Source: Streptomyces noursei (GTDB taxonomy: Bacteria > Actinomycetota > Actinomycetes > Streptomycetales > Streptomycetaceae). From it: a stretch of DNA of 64,000 nucleotides. Position 1 is the first letter of the stretch, and every line of letters starts with the position of its first letter. The notes beneath the pieces were generated by a model. The model saw nothing but the letters and a program-made list of their open reading frames with translations, did no database searches and was not told the origin of the DNA. Made by a program: the position numbers and the translations under genes. This document shows, piece by piece, positions 45,140 to 53,773 of this stretch. Location: positions 3,162,001 to 3,226,000 of the forward strand of contig NZ_CP070326.1 of the NCBI RefSeq assembly GCF_016917755.1, written 5' to 3'.

Positions 45140-46098
45140 TGGTTCTTGGTCTCCGCATTCCTGGCGTGGTCAGTCTGCTTGATACCCGCCGGCAGGTATC
45201 CGGTCTGACCCTTCGCCGCCAGGTCCTTCAGGTGCTGCCGGTACTTGGCAGGCGAGACGACCTTGACGTTGAAGAGCATCCGGGAGTGGTCGACGCCGCA
45301 GAGCTCGGCGCACTTGCCCATGAAGGTGCCCTCCTTGTTGGGGGTCACCTCGAAGACGTTGGTGTGGCCCGGGATGACGTCCTGCTTCATCAGGAACGGC
45401 ACCACCCAGAAGGAGTGGATGACATCCCGCGAGGTCAGCACGAACTGGACCGTCTCGCCCTTCGGCAGCCAGAGTGTCGGGCCCGGGTTGCCGGTCTGCG
45501 GGTTGCGCGTGGCCGGCGTGCCGTAGTCGTAGACGCCGTCCGCACCCTGGGGCGCGGACTTCTTCCACTTGTCCGGGATCGCGGCGAGCTCCGGAGAATT
45601 GATGTTCGTGGTCGCGGGGTTGCCGTCCACGTTCTCCAGGTAGTTGAACGCCCAGCTCCACTGGAAGCCCACGACGTTGATGACGTGGTCCGGCTTCTTG
45701 GACGTCTTGAGGAGCGCGCTCTCATCTCGTGCGGTGAAGTAGAAGAGCACCGCGATGATGATGAACGGGACAATGGTGTACAACGCCTCGATCGGCATGT
45801 TGTACCGCGTCTGAGCGGGGACCTCCACCTTGGTCCTGCTACGACGGTGGAAGATCACGCTCCAGATGATCAGGCCCCAGACCAGCACGCCCGTTGCGAG
45901 GGCGGCGGCCCAGGAGCCCTGCCAAAGAGAGAGGATCCGCGGCGCCTCGTCGGTGACGGGCGTTGGCATGCCGAGGCGGGGGAAGTCCTTTGATGTGCAA
46001 CCAGTCGCGGTCGCCAGGACCAGGCCCGCAGCAAGCACCTGCGGCAGCTTCCGCCGCATCGGGCGCCGCGACGAGCGGTCGGAGCCGTTGGGACTCAC
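45136..46098 (-). CDS. ctaC: Cytochrome c oxidase subunit II
   Basis: A 320-residue subunit II. A lipoprotein-type signal peptide ends LATATGC (Cys near residue 33). Two helices anchor it, then the periplasmic cupredoxin domain carries the CuA site [12 protein letters not shown] (two Cys, His, Met). Start GTG 46098 has GGAAGG upstream. Longer in-frame starts give poor sequence. The first gene of ctaCDF; a possible -10 (TAGGGT) lies about 110 bases upstream of the start. Confidence 0.96.
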   Translation of the reverse strand: MSPNGSDRSSRRPMRRKLPQVLAAGLVLATATGCTSKDFPRLGMPTPVTDEAPRILSLWQGSWAAALATGVLVWGLIIWSVIFHRRSRTKVEVPAQTRYNMPIEALYTIVPFIIIAVLFYFTARDESALLKTSKKPDHVINVVGFQWSWAFNYLENVDGNPATTNINSPELAAIPDKWKKSAPQGADGVYDYGTPATRNPQTGNPGPTLWLPKGETVQFVLTSRDVIHSFWVVPFLMKQDVIPGHTNVFEVTPNKEGTFMGKCAELCGVDHSRMLFNVKVVSPAKYRQHLKDLAAKGQTGYLPAGIKQTDHARNAETKNQ

Positions 46099-46392
46099 GT
46101 AGCGCCTTCCCGAGAGTCTCGCCCGAGCGGTCGGCTGCGGCCTTACTCGCTGGTCGGTCGCCGCCCTGCTTCGGGCAGGGGTTTGGATGTTTATGCGGAC
46201 CAAACCCTACTGGACGCTATTTGGGGTCGCGCGGGGAGGGTGCCCAACGCGCCGCGTCGCACCCCTAAGGGGTGGCCGAGCCCTTCCGGGACGGGCCTGA
46301 CGGGCCCCGATCGCCCGTCGCCGCCGGGTATCTGACGGCCCGCCCGGCGACCCGTCCGGCGGCCGGACGGCCGGTGCTCTACCGTCTCGTAC

Positions 46393-47814
46393 GTGCCCTA
46401 CTTCGACGCCGCCTCCGCCGCTCCGCTGCATCCCGTCGCCCGGGAGGCCCTGCTCGCCGCGTTGGACGAGGGGTGGGCCGACCCGGCGCGTCTGTACCGC
46501 GAGGGGCGGCGGGCCCGGTTGCTGCTGGACGCGGCGCGGGAGGCCGCCGCCGATGCGGTGGGGTGCCGTCCGGACGAGCTGACGTTCACCCCTTCGGGGA
46601 CGCATGCGGTGCATTCGGGCATGTTCGGCGTCCTGGCCGCCCGCCGGCGTGTCGGTCGGCGGCTGGTGCACTCCGCCGTCGAGCACTCCTCCGTACTGCA
46701 CGTCGCCGAGGTGCACGCCGCGGCCGGCGGCACGGTGACGGAGGTTCCGGTGGACCGGACGGGCCGGGTGGCACAGGCCGCGGTGGCCGACGCGCTCGGC
46801 GGCGACACCGCACTGGTCTGCCTGCAGTCCGCCAACCACGAGGTGGGCACCGAGCAGCCGGTGCAGGAGGTGGCCGCCCGCTGTCGGGAGGCCGGGGTGC
46901 CGCTGTTGGTGGACGCGGCGCAGTCGGTGCCGTGGGGGCCGGTACCCGGTGCCTGGTCCGTGCTGACGGCGAGCGCGCACAAGTGGGGTGGGCCGCCCGG
47001 GGTGGGGCTGCTGGTGGTCCGCAAGGGGACCCGGTTCGCGCCCCAGGGGCCGCTGGACGAGCGGGAGTCGGGCCGCAGCCCGGGGTTCGGCAACCTCCCG
47101 GCGGTGGTGGCCGCGGCGGCGGCGCTGCGCGCCCTGCGGGCCGCCGCGGAGAGCGGGCCTGACGAGGCGACGCGGCTGCGGGGGTTGGTGGAGCGGATCC
47201 GTGCCGGAGTGCCGGAGCTGGTGCCGGACGTGGAGGTGGTCGGTGATCCGGTGCGGCGGCTGCCGCACCTCGTCACCTTCTCCTGTCTCTATGTCGACGG
47301 GGAGGCGCTGCTGCACGAGCTGGATCGGGCCGGCTTCTCCGTTTCCTCCGGTTCGTCGTGTACGTCCAGCACGCTGACGCCGAGCCATGTGCTGCGCGCG
47401 ATGGGCGTGCTGTCGGAGGGGAACGTCCGGGTCTCGCTGCCGTACGGCACGGAGGCGGCGGACGTGGAGCGGTTCCTGACGGTGCTGCCGGAGGCGGTGC
47501 GGTCGGTGCGGGAGCGGTTCGGGGTGCCGGCACAGGAGCCGGCGCGCGGGGCGGCCGGCGCCGGGGAGCCGGCCGCCGAGCCGGCCGCGTCCGGGCTGGT
47601 GGTGGACACGCTCGGTCGGCGCTGCCCCGTTCCGGTCATCGAGTTGGCGAAGGTGATCGGCGAGGTGCCCCTCGGCGCCACGGTGACGGTGCTCTCCGAC
47701 GACGCGGCGGCACGGCAGGACATCCCCGCCTGGTGCGCGATGCGGGAGCAGGAGTACGTGGGCGAGGAGCCCGCGGAGCGCGGCGCCGCGTACGTGGTGC
47801 GGCGCCGCGTCTGA
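46393..47814 (+). CDS. Cysteine desulfurase fused to a TusA-like sulfur carrier
   Basis: A 473-residue two-domain protein. Residues 1-375 form a NifS/IscS-type desulfurase: PLP-lysine in TASAHKWGGPPG and the mobile persulfide loop SGSSCTSSTLTPSHVL, with active Cys. After an Ala/Glu/Pro linker, residues 400-473 form a TusA domain, VDTLGRRCPVPVIELAK, with the persulfide Cys in CPxP. The fusion can hand sulfur from cysteine directly to TusA for tRNA thiolation or other sulfur transfer. GTG 46393 begins with the conserved YFDAASAAP. It lies just past the ctaC gene and may be its own unit. Confidence 0.92.
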   Translation: MPYFDAASAAPLHPVAREALLAALDEGWADPARLYREGRRARLLLDAAREAAADAVGCRPDELTFTPSGTHAVHSGMFGVLAARRRVGRRLVHSAVEHSSVLHVAEVHAAAGGTVTEVPVDRTGRVAQAAVADALGGDTALVCLQSANHEVGTEQPVQEVAARCREAGVPLLVDAAQSVPWGPVPGAWSVLTASAHKWGGPPGVGLLVVRKGTRFAPQGPLDERESGRSPGFGNLPAVVAAAAALRALRAAAESGPDEATRLRGLVERIRAGVPELVPDVEVVGDPVRRLPHLVTFSCLYVDGEALLHELDRAGFSVSSGSSCTSSTLTPSHVLRAMGVLSEGNVRVSLPYGTEAADVERFLTVLPEAVRSVRERFGVPAQEPARGAAGAGEPAAEPAASGLVVDTLGRRCPVPVIELAKVIGEVPLGATVTVLSDDAAARQDIPAWCAMREQEYVGEEPAERGAAYVVRRRV

Positions 47815-47833
47815 GGCAGGGGCTCGGCGGGGT

Positions 47834-48808
47834 TCAGAGCAGGTGCTGCTGGACCTCGGCGGCGGCCTCGTGGCCGTACGCCTTGGTGAAGCGGTCCATG
47901 AAGTGGCTGCGGTGCAGCTCGTACTCCTGGGTGCCGACGGTCTCGATGACCAGGGTGGCCAGCATGCAGCCGACCTGGGCGGCGCGCTCCAGGCCGACGC
48001 CCCAGGCCAGGCCGGACAGGAAGCCGGCCCGGAAGGCGTCGCCGACGCCGGTCGGGTCGGCCTTGACCTTCTCCTCGGGGACGCCGACCTCGATGTCCGG
48101 CTGGCCCACCCGCTCGATGCGGACGCCGTTGGAGCCGAGGGTGGTGACGCGGGTGCCGACCTTGGCGAGGATCTCCTCGGCGGTCCAGCCGGTCTTGGTC
48201 TCGATCAGCCCCGCCTCGTACTCGTTGTTGAAGAGGTAGGTGGCGCCCTCCATGAGGGTGCGGATGTTCTCGCCGTCCATCCGGGCGATCTGCTGCGAGA
48301 AGTCGGCGGCGAACGGGATCCCGCGGGTGCGGCACTCCTCGGTGTGCCGGATCATCGCCTCCGGGTCGTCCGCGCCGATCAGCACGAGGTCCAGGCCGCC
48401 GACCCGGTCGGCCACGGCCTGGAGCTCGATCAGCCGGGCCTCGCTCATGGCGCCGGTGTAGAAGGAGCCGATCTGGTTGTGGTCGGCGTCGGTGGTGCAG
48501 ACGAAGCGGGCGGTGTGCAGGACCTCGGAGATGCGCACCGAGCGGGTGTCCACGCCGTGCCGGTCGAGCCAGGCGCGGTACTCCTCGAAGTCGTTGCCGG
48601 CGGCGCCGACCAGGATCGGCCGGATGCCGAGCTGGCCCATGCCGAAGCAGATGTTGGGGGCGACCCCGCCGCGGCGGACGTCGAGCTGGTCGACCAGGAA
48701 GGAGAGGGAGACGGTATGCAGCTGATCGGCGACCAACTGGTCGGCGAAGCGGCCGGGGAAGGTCATCAGGTGATCGGTGGCGATGGAGCCGGAGACTGCA
48801 ATACGCAC
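47834..48808 (-). CDS. PfkB-family carbohydrate kinase (adenosine/ribokinase-like)
   Basis: A 324-residue kinase of the ribokinase/PfkB family. The start GSIATDHLMTFPGRFAD, the glycine-rich RGGVAPNICFGMGQLG, and the C-terminal motif DPTGVGDAFRAGFLSGL, with the catalytic Asp, are all present. It resembles the mycobacterial adenosine kinase-like subgroup (Rv2202c-type), which was first annotated as a ribokinase. The sugar or nucleoside substrate is undecided. Start GTG 48808 has AGGAG 10 bases upstream. It is convergent with the desulfurase-TusA gene. Confidence 0.88.
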   Translation of the reverse strand: MRIAVSGSIATDHLMTFPGRFADQLVADQLHTVSLSFLVDQLDVRRGGVAPNICFGMGQLGIRPILVGAAGNDFEEYRAWLDRHGVDTRSVRISEVLHTARFVCTTDADHNQIGSFYTGAMSEARLIELQAVADRVGGLDLVLIGADDPEAMIRHTEECRTRGIPFAADFSQQIARMDGENIRTLMEGATYLFNNEYEAGLIETKTGWTAEEILAKVGTRVTTLGSNGVRIERVGQPDIEVGVPEEKVKADPTGVGDAFRAGFLSGLAWGVGLERAAQVGCMLATLVIETVGTQEYELHRSHFMDRFTKAYGHEAAAEVQQHLL

Positions 48809-48899
48809 GGCGGGTCTGCTCCTGCGGAGGGCGTGGGGTAGGCGGACGGAGGGCAACGCTACCGGGCGGGGGTCCCGGCATCTGCTCATTCCTGGACAC

Positions 48900-48929
48900 T
48901 CGACACAGTGCTAAAACACCTCATAATAG
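48900..48929 (+). promoter_or_regulatory. Putative promoter upstream of the gene at 49123
   Basis: TCGACA (48900-48905) and TAATAG (48924-48929) are 18 bases apart, or CATAAT at 48922 with 16 bases. The AT-rich block (TCATAATAGG) stands out in this GC-rich region. It drives toward 49123 and lies about 50 bases upstream of the Crp-type palindrome. Confidence 0.4.
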
Positions 48930-48976
48930 GGCGTTTCGCTTGCCGGGCGGGTGTCGATCTCCCGCCGGGCACCTCG

Positions 48977-48998
48977 GGCTGTGAGGGCGATCACAGCC
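48977..48998. promoter_or_regulatory. Crp-type palindrome
   Basis: GGCTGTGA-GGGCGA-TCACAGCC is a perfect 8-6-8 palindrome. It contains the classical TGTGA-N6-TCACA site. It lies 125 bases before the start of the gene at 49123 and 170 bases from the start of the divergent kinase gene. The rest of the spacer 48809-49122 has a putative promoter only. Confidence 0.5.
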
Positions 48999-49122
48999 GG
49001 TGCGGGGCGGTGGGCGAGGGGGCCGGCCTGCGGGGAACCGCCCGCGCCCCCGCCCCGTCCCATCGACGTCCACCCTGCCGGGTGGCACGTCAGACGACCG
49101 GCGGAGCTGAAGGAGCGAAGCG

Positions 49123-50613
49123 GTGAGCACCGAGGACACCCCTCAGAGCCAGGACACCCCCCAGTCCCCCCGCCCCACCCGGCGCGGGCGGCGCACCCCC
49201 CTGGTGATCGCGTCGGTGGCCGGCGCGGTACTGGTGGCCGGAGGCGGGGCGGCGTACTGGGCCTCGTCCGCGTCCGGCGGCACCGGACAGGCGGGCCCCG
49301 CCAAGGGCGACCCCCCGCCGTTGGCACTGGACTCCGCGTCGATCGCGGTCGGCGAGCCGAGTCCGCACCGGGACCGGTACCGCGTGGCGGGAACGCTGCC
49401 CGAGGGCCCACGGTCGGCGCCCGTGTACCGACCCGCGGGCGAAGTCGACCGGTCCGCCGTGGAACGGCTGGCGAAGGCACTGGACGTGTCCGGAACCGTG
49501 CGGTCGGACGGCGCCTGGTGGACGGTGGGCACGCCGGGGCCGGACGGCCGGGGCACCACGCTGCGGGTCGCCAGGACCGGCGCGGGGAACTGGGTCTTCA
49601 ACCGGTACGGCGGCGGGGACGGCACCAAGTGCCCGCTGGTGGATGACCGGCCCGGCTGCCCCTCCTACCGCGGCGGCGCGGACGGCGGGGCCGGCGGGGA
49701 CGGCGGGAGCGGGAACGCCGGCAGCGGCCCGGCGTCCGAGGCGAAGGCCCGGCAGGCGGTCCGGCCGGTACTGGCGGCGCTCGGCCAGCCGGACGCCCGG
49801 CTCGACGCGCACCAGACGTACGCCGCGGTGCGGGTGGTGACCGCAGACCCGGTGATCGGCGGGCTGCCGACGTACGGCTGGCAGAGCCGGCTCCAGGTCG
49901 GTTCGGACGGCCAACTGATAGGCGGCAGCGGCGAGTTGGCCAATCCGGTCAAGGGCGCGAGCTACCCCGTCCGGGACGCCCGCACGACCCTGAACGAGCT
50001 GGGCGGCGACGGCCGGACGATGCAGCCGCTGGCCCACTGCCCCTCCGCGCCCACGTTCCAGCACAAGGGCGACAAGGCGCCCGGGGGCGGCGGGATCGCC
50101 CCGTGCGAGCCGGCGCCGACCGGCAGCCGGCCGGTGTCCGAGGTGACCGGCGCGGTCTTCGGGCTCGCCACGCGGTACTCGCACGGCGGGCAGGTGCTGG
50201 TGCCGTCCTGGCTCTACACGGTGCGCGTACCGGGCGCCGCGGGCACGGCGGGCAGCACCTCGACGATCGCCGGCACCGCGGTGGACCCGAAGTTCCTGCG
50301 CGGCAGCCAGCCGCCCGCGCCGAAGCCGTCCACGCCCGGGACGACGGCGATGACGCTGTCCGGCTACGAGGTGGCCGACGGCGGCCGGAAGCTGACCGTC
50401 CACTTCTGGGGCGGGGTGTGCAGCACCTACGAGGTCGGCGCGCAGGAGTCGGACGGCGCGGTCCGGGTCTCGGTCACCGCCAAGGACGAGCACCCCGGAC
50501 AGATCTGCGTGAAGATCGCCAAGGACTTCAGCAAGACGGTGACGCTGGAGAAGCCGCTGGACGGCCGGAAGGTCGTGGACGGCTCGTCCGGCAGGACCGT
50601 GGCGCCGCGCTAG
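49123..50613 (+). CDS. Single-pass membrane protein of unknown function
   Basis: A 496-residue protein with a short cytosolic N-terminus, one helix at about residues 27-46 (LVIASVAGAVLVAGGGAAYW), and a large extracytoplasmic part. The exported part has two beta-rich regions separated by a Gly-rich linker near residue 190. Three or four pairs of Cys occur (CPLVDDRPGC, HC, PCEP, and GVCSTY with QICVK), suggesting disulfides. I recognise no named domain. GAAGGAG lies 6 bases before GTG 49123. It is alone between two transcription units and may be secreted or anchored. Confidence 0.85.
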   Translation: MSTEDTPQSQDTPQSPRPTRRGRRTPLVIASVAGAVLVAGGGAAYWASSASGGTGQAGPAKGDPPPLALDSASIAVGEPSPHRDRYRVAGTLPEGPRSAPVYRPAGEVDRSAVERLAKALDVSGTVRSDGAWWTVGTPGPDGRGTTLRVARTGAGNWVFNRYGGGDGTKCPLVDDRPGCPSYRGGADGGAGGDGGSGNAGSGPASEAKARQAVRPVLAALGQPDARLDAHQTYAAVRVVTADPVIGGLPTYGWQSRLQVGSDGQLIGGSGELANPVKGASYPVRDARTTLNELGGDGRTMQPLAHCPSAPTFQHKGDKAPGGGGIAPCEPAPTGSRPVSEVTGAVFGLATRYSHGGQVLVPSWLYTVRVPGAAGTAGSTSTIAGTAVDPKFLRGSQPPAPKPSTPGTTAMTLSGYEVADGGRKLTVHFWGGVCSTYEVGAQESDGAVRVSVTAKDEHPGQICVKIAKDFSKTVTLEKPLDGRKVVDGSSGRTVAPR

Positions 50614-50642
50614 GGCAGGGAAGCCAGGACAGCGAAGACGCC

Positions 50643-50676
50643 GAAGGCGGCGCCCCCGGCCGGGAGCGCCGCCTTC
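50643..50676. terminator. Bidirectional terminator
   Basis: GAAGGCGGCGC / GCGCCGCCTTC, an 11-bp stem with a 12-nt GC-rich loop that may fold further (CCCCGGCCGGGA). It lies between the convergent genes ending 50613 (+) and 50707 (-). Confidence 0.75.
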
Positions 50677-50706
50677 GCCCGTCGTGACCCGTGGGTCTGG
50701 ACCAGG

Positions 50707-51060
50707 TCAGCTGAAGGAGTCGCCGCAGGCGCAGGAGCCCGTGGCGTTCGGGTTGTCGATCGTGAAGCCCTGCTTCTCGATCGTGTCGACGAAGTCGATC
50801 GAGGCGCCACCCAAGTAGGGAGCGCTCATCCGGTCGGTGACGACCTTGACGCCGTCGAACTCCTTGACGACATCGCCGTCGAGCGAGCGCTCGTCGAAGA
50901 AGAGCTGGTAACGCAGACCGGAGCAGCCGCCGGGCTGGACCGCCACCCGCAGCGCGAGGTCTTCCCGGCCTTCCTGCTCCAGCAGGCTCTTGACCTTCGA
51001 CGCGGCCGCGTCGGACAGGATGATGCCGTCGCTGACGGTGGTCTCGTCCTGAACGCTCAT
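50707..51060 (-). CDS. erpA: A-type iron-sulfur cluster insertion protein (ErpA/HesB family)
   Basis: A 117-residue iron-sulfur carrier. The three cluster-binding cysteines are in QPGGCSGLRYQLF and in the C-terminal CACGDSF motif. It accepts and delivers [2Fe-2S] or [4Fe-4S] clusters to apoproteins. The divergent neighbour is nadA, a [4Fe-4S] enzyme that may be a client. The ATG lies at the start of MSVQDETTV. Confidence 0.93.
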   Translation of the reverse strand: MSVQDETTVSDGIILSDAAASKVKSLLEQEGREDLALRVAVQPGGCSGLRYQLFFDERSLDGDVVKEFDGVKVVTDRMSAPYLGGASIDFVDTIEKQGFTIDNPNATGSCACGDSFS

Positions 51061-51288
51061 CTACATCTCTCCCGGGTTGTACGGACCGCTTGCCATCGGT
51101 TGCGAACAGCTGTAACCGGCGGCGCCCCGGATTAATTCCGGCTGCCCGTGAGCTGTCCTTCTCTTTCTTCATGCTCGCACACCGGCCGCGGAACGCCGCC
51201 GGCTGTCGGCGCACACGGGCGCCCACGGGACCGCGGGGCTGATGCGTCACATCGACACTATGGCCATCGTCAAAGTGACGTGAACCAG

Positions 51289-51297
51289 CTATGATAG
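51289..51297. promoter_or_regulatory. AT-rich dyad and -10 element upstream of nadA
   Basis: CTATGATAG is a small palindrome holding TATGAT (51290-51295), a perfect-looking -10. Nearby are repeated ATAG units (GATAGATAG, AATAG) and the inverted pair CGTCAC (51245) / GTGACG (51275). The stretch 51061-51397 otherwise has no ORF. A repressor of NAD synthesis could bind here; none is named. Confidence 0.4.
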
Positions 51298-51397
51298 ATA
51301 GCGTCAAATAGACGAAAAGGCGGTGCCACAGCGCACCCCGCCGTCCCCGCAGAGACCGTCCGCAAGGACATTCCGCAGAGAAGAGAGGGTGCGTGTC

Positions 51398-52588
51398 GTG
51401 ACCACCGCCCAGCCCCTGGACGTCCAGCCGACCCCGCTGGCGCTGCTCCTCCTCGGCCGCGAGGCCGACCCGAAGAGCGAGCGCGGCGTGGAGTGCCCCG
51501 GTGACCTGCCGGCGCCCTCCGACCCGGACCTGGTCGAGCGCGCCCGTGCCGCCAAGGCCAAGCTGGGCGAGAAGGTCTTCGTCCTCGGGCACCACTACCA
51601 GCGCGACGAGGTCATCGAGTTCGCGGACGTCACCGGTGACTCCTTCAAGCTCGCGCGGGACGCCGCGGCCCGGCCGGACGCCGAGTACATCGTCTTCTGC
51701 GGTGTGCACTTCATGGCCGAGTCGGCCGACATCCTCACCGGCGACGACCAGCAGGTGATCCTCCCCGACCTGGCCGCGGGCTGCTCGATGGCCGACATGG
51801 CCACCGCCGAGCAGGTCGCCGAGTGCTGGGACGTGCTCACCGAGGCGGGCGTCGCCGATCAGGTGGTGCCGGTCTCGTACATGAACTCCTCCGCGGACAT
51901 CAAGGCGTTCACCGGGCGGCACGGCGGCACGATCTGCACCTCCTCCAACGCCCAGCGGGCGCTGGAGTGGGCCTTCGAGCAGGTGGACCCCGCGACCGGC
52001 AAGGTGCTGTTCCTCCCCGACCAGCACCTGGGCCGGAACACCGCCGTGCGGGACATGGGCATGTCCCTGGACGACTGCGTGGTCTACAACCCGCACAAGC
52101 CGAACGGCGGACTGACCGCCGAGGAGCTGCGGGCGGCGAAGATGATCCTGTGGCGCGGCCACTGCTCGGTGCACGGCCGCTTCAGCCTGGACTCGGTGAA
52201 CGACGTGCGCGAGCGCATCCCGGGCGTGAACGTCCTGGTCCACCCCGAGTGCAAGCACGAGGTCGTGGCCGCGGCGGACTACGTCGGCTCGACCGAGTAC
52301 ATCATCAAGGCCCTGGAGGCCGCGCCGGCCGGCTCGAAGTGGGCCATCGGCACCGAGCTGAACCTCGTCCGCCGCCTGGCCAACCGCTTCGCGGCCGAGG
52401 ACAAGGAGATCGTCTTCCTCGACAAGACGGTCTGCTTCTGCTCGACGATGAACCGCATCGACCTGCCGCACCTGGTGTGGGCACTGGAGTCGCTGGCGGA
52501 CGGCAAGGTCGTCAACCGCATCCAGGTCGACGAGGAGACCGAGCACTTCGCCAAGCTGGCGCTGGAGCGGATGCTGGCGCTGCCGTAG
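51398..52588 (+). CDS. nadA: Quinolinate synthase A
   Basis: A 396-residue [4Fe-4S] enzyme that condenses iminoaspartate with dihydroxyacetone phosphate into quinolinate for NAD synthesis. Motifs include VLGHHYQRDEVI, the first cluster Cys in VFCGVHFMAESA, PDLAAGCSMADM, the long-enzyme segment VYNPHKPNGG, LWRGHCSVHGRF, HPECKHEV and the third Cys region near CFCSTMNRI. AGAGAGG is 9 bases before GTG 51398; GTG 51389 would add three residues. nadB and nadC are not adjacent in this window. Confidence 0.95.
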   Translation: MTTAQPLDVQPTPLALLLLGREADPKSERGVECPGDLPAPSDPDLVERARAAKAKLGEKVFVLGHHYQRDEVIEFADVTGDSFKLARDAAARPDAEYIVFCGVHFMAESADILTGDDQQVILPDLAAGCSMADMATAEQVAECWDVLTEAGVADQVVPVSYMNSSADIKAFTGRHGGTICTSSNAQRALEWAFEQVDPATGKVLFLPDQHLGRNTAVRDMGMSLDDCVVYNPHKPNGGLTAEELRAAKMILWRGHCSVHGRFSLDSVNDVRERIPGVNVLVHPECKHEVVAAADYVGSTEYIIKALEAAPAGSKWAIGTELNLVRRLANRFAAEDKEIVFLDKTVCFCSTMNRIDLPHLVWALESLADGKVVNRIQVDEETEHFAKLALERMLALP

Positions 52589-52605
52589 CGCGTCCGGGCG
52601 GGGCG

Positions 52606-52622
52606 GGCCCCTCCACGGGGCC
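52606..52622 (+). terminator. Small hairpin after nadA
   Basis: GGCCCC / GGGGCC with loop TCCAC, 18 bases past the nadA stop. The stem is short; it could act as a weak terminator. Confidence 0.4.
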
Positions 52623-52817
52623 GGCCCTGCCGGATGGCCGTGTTTGTCATGCTCATGGCATTCCGATACCGCTCGAACGGTCCGCCGTGAGAGACGCTGT
52701 GACCAGCAGAGACAAGACCCCGTACCCCTTCCGCTTTCCGGGCGCCCCGGGGGAACCTCGTGAGCGGGGGAACCAACAGGCCCGGCAGGGCACAGGGGTC
52801 AAGGAGGCGGACGGACC

Positions 52818-53735
52818 GTGCACACCACAGAGGACGACCGATCGGCACTCTCGGGAGACGGCGGCGCGGGCGACTGGTACGTGGACGACCGCTGCACCAA
52901 CTGCGATGTGGCACGGCAGCTCGCACCGGAGCTGATCGGGGAGGTCGGCGGCCGGTCCGAGGTCGTCCGGCAGCCGCGCGGGGCGGCGCAGGAGCGGCGG
53001 ATGCACGCGGTGGCGTTCGCCTGTCCGACGCGTTCGGTGCGGTGGACCGGGGGCCGGGTGGCGGCGGAGCTGGACCCGTTCCCGTTGCGGCTCGACGACG
53101 CGGTGGACCTGTGCGGGCACAACTCGCCGCACACCGCCGGGGCCAACGCGTATCTGCTGCGGCGGCCGGGCGGGACGCAGATGATGATCGACACCCCTCG
53201 GTTCAGCGAGGGGCTGGCCGCACGTTACGAGGCCGCCGGGACGGTCACCGACGTGCTGCTCACGCACCGGGACCACGCCGCGCACGGCCGCCGCTACGCC
53301 GACCGGTTCGGGGCCCGGCTGTGGATCCACGAAGGGGACCTGGAGGCGGCGCCGGACGCCGACGAGGTGCTGCGGGGCACCGACCCCACGGAGATCGCCG
53401 AGGGCCTGGTGGTCCATCCGCTGCCCGGCCACACCCGGGGCAGCGTGCTCTACGTCGCGGACGAGCGGTACTGCTTCAGCGGCGACAGCTTCTACTGGTC
53501 GCGGACCACCGGCGACATCGAGGTGGCGGAGAGCGTCACGTGGTACTCCATCACCGAGCTGGCCGCCTCGCTGGACCGGGTGGTGGCGGGGCTGCGCTTC
53601 GCGTGGCTGCTGCCCGGGCACGGCGACCGTCGGCGGCTGCCGGAGGAGGAGATGGCGCGGCGGATGCGGGAGTTGGCCGACCGCACCCGGTCGCTGCGCC
53701 CGCAGCCGGTGGACTTCACCGCGCTGCGGTGGTGA
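52818..53735 (+). CDS. Metallo-beta-lactamase-fold hydrolase with N-terminal cysteine cluster
   Basis: A 305-residue protein. The C-terminal two thirds is an MBL fold: LLTHRDHAAHGRRY (H-x-D-H), GHTRGSVLY, FSGDSFY and LLPGHGDR. The first 70 residues carry Cys26 and Cys29 (CTNC) and a third Cys in FACPTRSV, which resembles a single-cluster ferredoxin domain but with only three ligands. This MBL-plus-cluster design is seen in some actinobacterial hydrolases. AAGGAGG lies 10 bases before GTG 52818. The substrate is unknown. Confidence 0.85.
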   Translation: MHTTEDDRSALSGDGGAGDWYVDDRCTNCDVARQLAPELIGEVGGRSEVVRQPRGAAQERRMHAVAFACPTRSVRWTGGRVAAELDPFPLRLDDAVDLCGHNSPHTAGANAYLLRRPGGTQMMIDTPRFSEGLAARYEAAGTVTDVLLTHRDHAAHGRRYADRFGARLWIHEGDLEAAPDADEVLRGTDPTEIAEGLVVHPLPGHTRGSVLYVADERYCFSGDSFYWSRTTGDIEVAESVTWYSITELAASLDRVVAGLRFAWLLPGHGDRRRLPEEEMARRMRELADRTRSLRPQPVDFTALRW

Positions 53736-53773
53736 GCGGGCGGGCCGTCACCACCGCACCGGCACCGGGCCGT

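Noticed and set aside
46280..46392. Possible separate small gene before the desulfurase-TusA gene
   Set aside because: The frame from 46272 is antisense or out-of-frame overlap with no ribosome binding site and no conserved sequence.
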